Part shown: positions 47,744-53,377 of the stretch, piece after piece
How positions within the stretch are numbered: the stretch's first letter is position 1
How the letters are laid out: the number at the start of each line of letters is the position of its first letter
Assembly: GCA_028382005.1 (NCBI GenBank)
Contig: JAOESH010000013.1
Coordinates: 1-53,377, forward strand
Origin: Pseudomonadota bacterium
GTDB lineage: Bacteria > Pseudomonadota > Alphaproteobacteria > Puniceispirillales > Marisalimonadaceae
Direction of reading: 5' to 3'
Length of the DNA stretch: 53,377 nt
The notes under the pieces: model-generated
Seen by the model: only the letters and a program-made list of their open reading frames with translations
The model's database searches: none
Told to the model about the DNA's origin: nothing
Position numbers and translations under genes: made by a program

Positions 47744-48693
47744 GTACAAGACTAAAAATTGCTTTTCTAATGGATCCATTAGAAAAACTTAATTTAAAAG
47801 GCGATACAACTTTTGCACTAGCACTTGAGGCTCAAAAAAGAGGGCATCTAATTTATCATTTTACACCAGACGAATTATTTTTAAGGTCTAACAATGTATT
47901 GGTGAAAATTTGTAAATTTGAATTATCTTTAGAGAATGAAACTAATAATTATAAATATCATCAAAGAAAAATAGCATTATTATCTGATTTTGACATTGTT
48001 ATGATGAGACAAGATCCTCCTTTTGATATGTCTTATATTACAGCAACCCACATTTTAGAAAAACTGTCAAAAAAAACACTTGTCGTTAACAATCCTTTTG
48101 AAGTGAGAAACGCACCAGAAAAAATTTTTGTTACGAATTTTTCTCACTTAATGCCTCAAACCTTAATTACTAAAGACATAAATATTATAAAATCATTTAG
48201 AGATGAGTTTAAAGACATAATTATTAAGCCGTTATATGGAAATGGTGGACAAGGCGTTTTTCATTTACAACCACATGACGAAAATTTTCATTCAATTTTA
48301 GAAATGTTTTTCAAACACAGTAATGAACCTATTATGATACAAGAATATCTGAAAGACGTAAGGAATGGCGATAAAAGAATAATTCTTTTAAATGGTGAAA
48401 TTGTTGGCGCTCTTAATAGAGTTCCCCAGAAAGGCGAGAGTAGGTCTAACATGCATGTTGGGGGTAGCCCTGAAAAAACTTTATTAACAAAAAGAGATAA
48501 GTTTATATGTGACGAAATATCGCAATCTTTAAAAGAAAAAGGGCTTTACTTTGTTGGCATTGACGTTATCGGCGAGTTTATAACAGAAATAAATGTTACG
48601 TCCCCTACAGGAATTCAAGAAATTAAATTAAATGATAACATTAATATTGGAGAAATGTTTTGGGAGTTTATTGAATACAAGATAAATAATTAA
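47740..48693 (+). CDS. gshB: glutathione synthetase
   Basis: Joins gamma-glutamylcysteine and glycine, the second step of glutathione synthesis. The 317 residues have the GshB N-domain (IAFLMDPLEKLNLKGDTTFAL near 6-26, MMRQDPPFDMSYI) and an ATP-grasp domain with IIKPLYGNGGQGVFHL, IQEYLKDVRNGDKRIILLNG and the C-terminal EINVTSPTGIQEI. The start overlaps the BON stop (ATGA). It ends on a TTAA shared with the convergent HIT gene. Confidence 0.96.
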   Translation: MSTRLKIAFLMDPLEKLNLKGDTTFALALEAQKRGHLIYHFTPDELFLRSNNVLVKICKFELSLENETNNYKYHQRKIALLSDFDIVMMRQDPPFDMSYITATHILEKLSKKTLVVNNPFEVRNAPEKIFVTNFSHLMPQTLITKDINIIKSFRDEFKDIIIKPLYGNGGQGVFHLQPHDENFHSILEMFFKHSNEPIMIQEYLKDVRNGDKRIILLNGEIVGALNRVPQKGESRSNMHVGGSPEKTLLTKRDKFICDEISQSLKEKGLYFVGIDVIGEFITEINVTSPTGIQEIKLNDNINIGEMFWEFIEYKINN

Positions 48694-49052
48694 TTGATCA
48701 TTCTTCCCAAATTTTTTCCTCCTAATAAATGAACATGAAAATGAGGTACATCTTGATTACCATCCAATCCAGAGTTAGTTATTATTCTAAATCCAGATTC
48801 TGAAACATTCTTATTTTTTAGTACATCATTAACTAATTTCCAGAAATAAGAAATTTCTTGTGATGAACCATTTTCAGTAAAGTCATGAAAGTCTATGTAC
48901 TCATTTCTAGGAATAATTAAAACATGTATAGGTGCTTGTGGATTAATATCCAGAAAAGCAAGTGCATGGTCATTTTCAAGTACTTTTTGACAGCTAATCT
49001 CAGATCTTAATATTTTTGAAAAAATATTTGTCTTATCATATTTATTATTCAT
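48690..49052 (-). CDS. HIT-family hydrolase (HinT-like)
   Basis: Probable purine nucleoside phosphoramidase. The 120 residues contain the histidine triad HFHVHLLGG with His104, His106 and His108, and the N-terminal IFSKILRSEISCQKVLEND typical of the HinT branch. Its ATG overlaps the hisE stop by one base (TAATG), so it belongs to the his operon transcript, a frequent location for hinT near hisE. A role in histidine synthesis is not implied. Confidence 0.9.
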   Translation of the reverse strand: MNNKYDKTNIFSKILRSEISCQKVLENDHALAFLDINPQAPIHVLIIPRNEYIDFHDFTENGSSQEISYFWKLVNDVLKNKNVSESGFRIITNSGLDGNQDVPHFHVHLLGGKNLGRMIN

Positions 49053-49372
49053 TATTTTTTGCCTCTATTATTTTTTTCTTCAATTCCAGATTGTAATTGC
49101 CTGTTAGATAATTCGTCCCAAACATCTTGTGGTTTTACACCAGCTGATAACCAAATAACTAAAATATGATATAAAAGATCTGCTGATTCTTTTATGATTC
49201 CATTTTTATTTTGTTTTATAAAATCAATAATCAATTCAGAAGATTCTTCACCTAATTTTTTGGCTAATAGGTCAGGATTTTTTACTAGTTGTGAAGTGTA
49301 AGATGTATTATCAATAGTTTTTGATCTTTCTTTTAATAAACTAAATAATTCTTTAATAAACTGATCATTCAT
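49052..49372 (-). CDS. hisE: phosphoribosyl-ATP pyrophosphatase
   Basis: Second step of histidine synthesis, removing pyrophosphate from PR-ATP. The MazG-like protein has 106 residues when started at the ATG at 49372; the frame is open to 49405 but that would overlap hisF. Motifs are LAKKLGEESSELIIDFIK with the metal-binding Glu residues and ESADLLYHILVIW with Glu and Asp. It is a standalone HisE, so HisI must be encoded elsewhere. Confidence 0.93.
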   Translation of the reverse strand: MNDQFIKELFSLLKERSKTIDNTSYTSQLVKNPDLLAKKLGEESSELIIDFIKQNKNGIIKESADLLYHILVIWLSAGVKPQDVWDELSNRQLQSGIEEKNNRGKK

Positions 49373-49376
49373 TCTA

Positions 49377-50147
49377 TTACTCACAATCTCTAATATGAAT
49401 CCCATTATTTGCCATTTCTTTTTTCACAGAGGAAATTGAATAAATTCCAAAATGAAATATCGACGCCGCTAAAACTGCAGAAGCCCCTGCTTTAAGAACA
49501 ACATCAACCATATCTTGAGGATGGCCTGCTCCACCAGAGGCTATTACTGGTACGGAAACATTTTCTGATACTAACTTCGTAAGGTTTAAATTATATCCTT
49601 TTTTAGTTCCATCAGCGCTCATCGAGGTTAGTAAAATTTCTCCCGCACCGTTTTTAACACCCTTTTTTACCCAATCTATTACGTCAATGTCTGTTTTATT
49701 TCTTCCACCATGTGTTGTTACTTCATATCCACTTACCATATTTATATTATCGATAGCATCAACAGCTAGAACAACACATTGGTTACCAAACTTGTCTGAT
49801 GTTTGTTTTATAAGTTGTGGATTATAAACAGCAGATGAATTAATTGAAACCTTGTCTGCTCCACAGTTTAATAAATCTCTAAAATCACTTACGTTTTTAA
49901 CACCTCCACCTACTGTTAAAGGTACAAAGCATAATTCAGCTGTTTTTGAGATAACATCAAACATTGCTCTTCTTTTTTCATTAGTTGCAGTAATGTCTAA
50001 AAAACAAATTTCGTCAGCCCCAACTTTACTATATATCCTTGCCTGCTCTGCTGGATCTCCTGCATCTTGTAAATTTACAAAATTTATTCCTTTAACCGTT
50101 CTACCATTATGAACATCTAGACAGGCAATTACTCGAGTTGATAGCAT
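49377..50147 (-). CDS. hisF: imidazole glycerol phosphate synthase subunit HisF
   Basis: Cyclase subunit producing imidazole-glycerol phosphate and AICAR with ammonia from HisH. The 256-residue TIM barrel starts RVIACLDVHNGRTVKGINF, whose Asp11 is the catalytic acid; the second, about Asp130, is in VLAVDAID. GGGVKN, SGGAG and the C-terminal LAASIFHFG phosphate site are intact. It follows hisA by 9 bases. Confidence 0.97.
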   Translation of the reverse strand: MLSTRVIACLDVHNGRTVKGINFVNLQDAGDPAEQARIYSKVGADEICFLDITATNEKRRAMFDVISKTAELCFVPLTVGGGVKNVSDFRDLLNCGADKVSINSSAVYNPQLIKQTSDKFGNQCVVLAVDAIDNINMVSGYEVTTHGGRNKTDIDVIDWVKKGVKNGAGEILLTSMSADGTKKGYNLNLTKLVSENVSVPVIASGGAGHPQDMVDVVLKAGASAVLAASIFHFGIYSISSVKKEMANNGIHIRDCE

Positions 50148-50156
50148 TTATTTTAC

Positions 50157-50900
50157 CTATTTTATAAATTTCAATGCATCAGCAAAAGTAAATTTTTTAT
50201 CATAAAGTGCTCTTCCTATAACCACACCTTCAACCCCATTTGAAATTTGCTTACTTAAGTCAAAAATATCTGCAATGGAAGAAATACCTCCAGATGCTAT
50301 CACTGGATGAGGAATAGATTTAGCAAAATTTATTGTTTGTTCTAAATTCACTCCCAGCAAAGTACCATCTCGTTTTATATCTGTATAAATTACAGAATTA
50401 ACAATAGATGGATTAAATCCTTTAATTAAATTTACAGCATTGATTTTAGATTGATTTGTCCACCCGTGAGATGCAATCATGCCATCCCTTACATCTGCAC
50501 CTATTATTATTTTTTTATAATATTTTTCATCTAATTCTTCTATAAAAGATTGATTTTCTATAGCTAAAGTTCCTAAAATTACCCTATTTACAGAATTTTG
50601 TAACCAAAAATCCATGTTTTCATGATTTCTTATTCCACCTCCAATTTGTATTTTAACTTTGTGTTGTAAAGACTTTAATATTTTTTTAATAATAATTTTA
50701 TTTACATTTTTACCTTCAACAGCACCGTCTAGATCAACAATGTGAAGCCAATTTGCTCCTTGATCAACAAACCACAATGCTTGATCTAAAGGATTATCGT
50801 GATATATTGTTTCTTTATTCATGTCCCCAAATAAAAGTCTTACGCATTTACCATTTTTTATATCAATAGCTGGATATAATGTGAAATTTTTTCGAATCAT
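50157..50900 (-). CDS. hisA: ProFAR isomerase HisA
   Basis: Converts ProFAR to PRFAR in histidine synthesis. The 247-residue TIM barrel begins TLYPAIDIKNGKCVRL, with catalytic Asp13, and includes QIGGGIRNHENM, the second acid Asp in YTDIKRDGTL, and the phosphate loops ASGGIS and GVVIGRALY. Its ATG overlaps the stop of the upstream acetyltransferase gene by 4 bases. Confidence 0.96.
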   Translation of the reverse strand: MIRKNFTLYPAIDIKNGKCVRLLFGDMNKETIYHDNPLDQALWFVDQGANWLHIVDLDGAVEGKNVNKIIIKKILKSLQHKVKIQIGGGIRNHENMDFWLQNSVNRVILGTLAIENQSFIEELDEKYYKKIIIGADVRDGMIASHGWTNQSKINAVNLIKGFNPSIVNSVIYTDIKRDGTLLGVNLEQTINFAKSIPHPVIASGGISSIADIFDLSKQISNGVEGVVIGRALYDKKFTFADALKFIK

Positions 50901-51448
50901 TTTAATAATTCTTTATAATAATAATGACCAGCAATATATTTACCATTCACATATACTGATTTAGGATTAGTGCCAGATTTAATAAAACCAGCTTGTTCAT
51001 ATAACTGAATAGCTCGATGCTGTGTTTCTCTTACTTCCAAAGTAATCACCTTGAAACCTTCATTTTTTGCTTTTTTTTCTGCTTTTTGAAATACAGCTTT
51101 AGCCAAACCAAAACCTCGTGCCCAAGGTGCAAAGAAAAAAGTACTTAAAAGACAAGAATGCGCTTGTGCTTCGTTATTTTTATTTGGTTTGATCAATTGT
51201 ACAGATCCGGCTACAACGCTATCTAATTTTCCTAAAAAAAGCGTTCTTTCAGGTATTATTAAAACACCTTTCCAATAATTTTGAAGAGTTCTTATTGAAG
51301 GAGGTGACACCCAACCAAAACCACCACCAGCTAATATAGCTTCTTCTGTAGCATCGCAGAGTTCTTGTAGATCAACTTTGCTTAAGTTTGTACACAGTTC
51401 AGCTTTAACATTAACATTTGTTTTTTTATTTTCTGTTATATTCACCAT
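50897..51448 (-). CDS. GNAT-family N-acetyltransferase within the his operon
   Basis: A 183-residue GNAT-fold protein: LGKLDSVVAGSVQLIKP (core strands), FAPWARGFGLAKAVFQKAEK (acetyl-CoA loop, about 110-130), and TLEVRETQHRAIQLYEQAGF. A conserved-looking start AILAGGGFGWVSPPS and end YVNGKYIAGHYYYKELL may be subfamily-specific. It lies between hisH and hisA, overlapping hisA by 4 bases and 18 from hisH, so it must be co-expressed with histidine synthesis. The substrate is unknown; no step of the pathway needs an acetyltransferase. Confidence 0.85.
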   Translation of the reverse strand: MVNITENKKTNVNVKAELCTNLSKVDLQELCDATEEAILAGGGFGWVSPPSIRTLQNYWKGVLIIPERTLFLGKLDSVVAGSVQLIKPNKNNEAQAHSCLLSTFFFAPWARGFGLAKAVFQKAEKKAKNEGFKVITLEVRETQHRAIQLYEQAGFIKSGTNPKSVYVNGKYIAGHYYYKELLK

Positions 51449-51466
51449 CTTTATCTCACAATTAAT

Positions 51467-52126
51467 CTACATTTTCCAATTTAACCAATTCGATATAATT
51501 TTTTGACCTGAATAACTACTCTTTTCTGGATGAAATTGCACACCTACATAATTATCCTTAGCAATCACTGCAGGGATTTTGTGGCTATAATTAGTACTTG
51601 CATATACTTCACTTTTCTCTTTGGTATTCAAGTAGTAAGAGTGAACAAAATAAAATTGTTCTTTTTCAGTTATATTTTTTAATATAGGGTGTTTTTTTTC
51701 ACTTATTTCTAAATTATTCCATCCCATATGCGGTATTTTATAATTCCTCCCTAGATAATCTTTCCCAACGTTATTAATTTTTTCTATACTACCTTTAAAC
51801 CAACCAAAACCCCTAGTATTTGATTTTTCTAAACTATATTCAGCCATAAGTTGCATGCCTACACATATGCCTAAGAAAGGTTTATATTTAACAATCACTT
51901 GATCAATTAACATTTCTGTTAAACCTTGGTTTTTTTTTAATCCTTCTTTACAATCGGGAAATGCTCCAACACCGGGTAATATAATTAAGTCTGAATTAAT
52001 AATAGTTTTTAATTCACTAGTAACTTCAATATTAAAGTTTAAATTATTATCTTTTACAGAATTTTGGAAAGCATTTTCGACAGATTTCAAATTGCCAGAA
52101 CCATAGTCAATTATTACTAATTTCAT
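51467..52126 (-). CDS. hisH: imidazole glycerol phosphate synthase subunit HisH
   Basis: Glutaminase subunit supplying ammonia to HisF. Starting at ATG 52126 (MKLVIIDYGSGN) gives 219 residues; the frame is open to 52189 but that would overlap hisB by 53 bases. The class I amidotransferase triad is visible: Cys in FLGICVGMQLM (about residue 88), and His and Glu in VQFHPEKS. The LILPGVGAFPDC motif is also typical. Confidence 0.96.
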   Translation of the reverse strand: MKLVIIDYGSGNLKSVENAFQNSVKDNNLNFNIEVTSELKTIINSDLIILPGVGAFPDCKEGLKKNQGLTEMLIDQVIVKYKPFLGICVGMQLMAEYSLEKSNTRGFGWFKGSIEKINNVGKDYLGRNYKIPHMGWNNLEISEKKHPILKNITEKEQFYFVHSYYLNTKEKSEVYASTNYSHKIPAVIAKDNYVGVQFHPEKSSYSGQKIISNWLNWKM

Positions 52127-52136
52127 TTTAAGTGCT

Positions 52137-52745
52137 TCAAGATAAAGTTCCTTTAGTAGACGGAATATTATTATAGTTTTCAGGATCAATCAAAATAGCA
52201 TCCCTTAGAGAAATAGCTAAAGACTTAAAACATGACTCTACGATATGATGTGTATTTTTTCCATAAAGATTTTCTAGATGTAGAGTAAACCCTGCAGCAT
52301 GAGAAAATGACTGAAAAAACTCTCTGAATATTTCTGTTTCAATATTTTTTATTGTCACAGCAGGGAGAAAAACATTCCATATTAGCCACGGACGCCCAGA
52401 AACATCCAAACAACATCTTGTAAGACATTCATCCATCGGTAAATAAGAAAAACTATAACGTTTAATTCCTCTTTTATCTGCAAGGGCATCATTAATTGCT
52501 TTACCAAGAACCCAGCCAACATCTTCCATAGTATGATGAGAATCAATTTGTAAATCACCTACACATTTTAACTCTATATCAATTAAACTATGTTTAGATA
52601 ATTGTTCTATCATATGATCAAAAAATGGAAGTCCTGTATTTACAGAGTGTGTGCCTTTTCCGTCTAAATCAACTTTTACTTCAATATTGGTTTCATTAGT
52701 TTTTCTTCTAACTAATGCAATACGATTTTTATTTTCTTTTACCAT
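52137..52745 (-). CDS. hisB: imidazoleglycerol-phosphate dehydratase
   Basis: Dehydrates imidazole-glycerol phosphate to imidazole-acetol phosphate. The 202-residue monofunctional form has the manganese-binding histidine motifs TGLPFFDHMIEQLSKHS and DSHHTMEDVGW, then GRPWLIWN and SFSHAAGFTLH. ATG at 52745 is preceded by GGAT; a TTG four codons earlier overlaps that site. First his gene in this operon. Confidence 0.96.
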   Translation of the reverse strand: MVKENKNRIALVRRKTNETNIEVKVDLDGKGTHSVNTGLPFFDHMIEQLSKHSLIDIELKCVGDLQIDSHHTMEDVGWVLGKAINDALADKRGIKRYSFSYLPMDECLTRCCLDVSGRPWLIWNVFLPAVTIKNIETEIFREFFQSFSHAAGFTLHLENLYGKNTHHIVESCFKSLAISLRDAILIDPENYNNIPSTKGTLS

Positions 52746-52767
52746 GCTTACATCCAAAAAAATTAAT

Positions 52768-53226
52768 TTAAATTTTATGCTTGTTTTTAATTCTAACTAA
52801 CAAGGCCCCTGAACCACCAAAATTTTTAGGCGCTGTTTCATAACTAATTAAAAATTTTTTTATTTCTTGATTTTCTAACCATGCAGGAACTTCTTTCTTT
52901 AAAAGACCTGAATTATTTAAGCCTTTCCCAGTAATAATTATAATATTTCTAATGTTTTTTTCATAAGAATTAAAAATGTAATTTTCTAATTTTATTTTGC
53001 CTGTTTTAAGCCTATAACCATGGAGATCTATTATACCATCAGGTTTTATTTTGCCTTTTTTAAATAGCTTGTAAGAATTAACATCGTCTTTATTCTGAAT
53101 TAAGTTTTGTTTTAAAGTTTTAACTTGTTTTCTTTTATTGTGGATATCTATATTAAAAGTAAGTTTTTCGAAGTTTACAATATATTCTTCCCATATTTTT
53201 TTATCATTTTTAGATATAAAAACCAT
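52768..53226 (-). CDS. Smr-domain protein
   Basis: Standalone Smr (small MutS-related) domain protein of 152 residues, a family of predicted nicking endonucleases or RNA-cleaving enzymes. The C-terminal half carries the domain: IIDLHGYRLKTGKIKLENYI with the DLHG motif near 86-89, IIITGKGLNNSG, and GGSGALLVRIK. The Lys-rich N-terminal half (to about 75) is probably unstructured. It starts 3 bases after the preceding gene and is 22 bases before hisB. It is not part of MutS2. Confidence 0.85.
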   Translation of the reverse strand: MVFISKNDKKIWEEYIVNFEKLTFNIDIHNKRKQVKTLKQNLIQNKDDVNSYKLFKKGKIKPDGIIDLHGYRLKTGKIKLENYIFNSYEKNIRNIIIITGKGLNNSGLLKKEVPAWLENQEIKKFLISYETAPKNFGGSGALLVRIKNKHKI

Positions 53227-53229
53227 TTA

Positions 53230-53377
53230 TTATAAACTTTTTGTTTGAACAAGTGACCAATTAGGGTTTTTGTAATTAATTTTTCTTTCAAATACCCATT
53301 CGTCTTTAACAACAATTTCTTTATCCATATTTCCGTCTATTAAGTCATCATTTTTATCCATCAAGGCTATAATTTGC
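53230..53377 (-). CDS. Tim44-like domain protein (C-terminal part, cut by window end)
   Basis: The last 48 codons are visible, ending QTKSL then TAA at 53232-53230. The segment DEWVFERKINYKNPNWSLVQ matches the end of bacterial Tim44-like proteins (pattern D-x-W-x-F-x-R ... DPNW-x-L). Family members are membrane-anchored proteins of unclear role. In many Alphaproteobacteria the order is Tim44-like, mltA, smr; here mltA is absent and smr follows directly. Confidence 0.65.
   Translation of the reverse strand, partial: QIIALMDKNDDLIDGNMDKEIVVKDEWVFERKINYKNPNWSLVQTKSL

Noticed and set aside
1-53377. tRNA, rRNA, mobile element, toxin-antitoxin or defence system
   Set aside because: All gaps are under about 155 bases and none shows a tRNA-like or transposon-end pattern; every long open frame is assigned to a core gene family or a small conserved protein.

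Overview
This window comes from an AT-rich (roughly 30% GC by eye), gene-dense alphaproteobacterial chromosome. The lineage is read from gene order. The chain maeB/mutS-glnD-murJ-trpS-nfuA-tsaB-rimI-miaB-phoH-ybeY-corC-lnt-metK-trmB-rimP-nusA-infB-rbfA-truB-rpsO-pnp, followed by fabI-fabB-fabA, is a classic alphaproteobacterial neighbourhood. So are dnaK-dnaJ-dapB, hemW-rdgB-rph/grpE and lppC/rsmI-BON-gshB. Low GC, very short gaps, 1-4 base start/stop overlaps, many GTG/TTG starts and missing accessory regulators fit a genome-streamlined, probably aquatic, free-living lineage. I cannot assign a genus. I saw no rRNA, tRNA, insertion sequence, prophage, CRISPR array or defence island, and no gene-free stretch longer than about 155 bases.

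Layout. 1-2712 (+): tail of an SH3-domain protein, then the unsaturated fatty-acid operon fabA-fabB-fabI. 2722-12015 (-): rimP-nusA-infB-rbfA-truB-rpsO-pnp (translation, transcription termination, RNA decay), trailed by a crotonase-family gene. 12118-22340 (-): tsaB-rimI-olsB-olsA-miaB-phoH-ybeY-corC-lnt-metK-trmB, covering tRNA modification, rRNA maturation, ornithine-lipid synthesis, lipoprotein acylation and SAM synthesis. 22443-24472: a NodB-type deacetylase (+) converging on a Bax-like glucosaminidase (-). 24489-33308 (-): mutS-glnD-murJ-trpS-nfuA. 33439-37320: malic enzyme (+), adenosine kinase-like gene (-), a small lipoprotein (+). 37329-42013 (-): grpE, dnaK-dnaJ, dapB, with heat-shock-type promoters before grpE and dnaK. 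42169-44680 (+): rph-rdgB-hemW. 44677-46149 (-): an LppC/LpoA-like lipoprotein. 46194-48693 (+): rsmI, a BON lipoprotein, gshB. 48690-53377 (-): Tim44-like tail, smr, hisB-hisH-GNAT-hisA-hisF-hisE and a HIT hydrolase.

Nearly everything is core metabolism and information processing, and I did not find a convincing new multi-gene system. The most interesting signals are regulatory or structural: a promoter plus terminator-like hairpin with mutually exclusive pairings in the rimP-nusA leader; heat-shock promoters at grpE and dnaK where the repressor gene hrcA would normally lie; an in-frame hexanucleotide repeat encoding (Lys-Asp)7 in murJ; convergent genes sharing one TTAA as both stop codons; an acetyltransferase embedded in the histidine operon; and the apparent loss of every small regulator that usually interrupts these conserved clusters.
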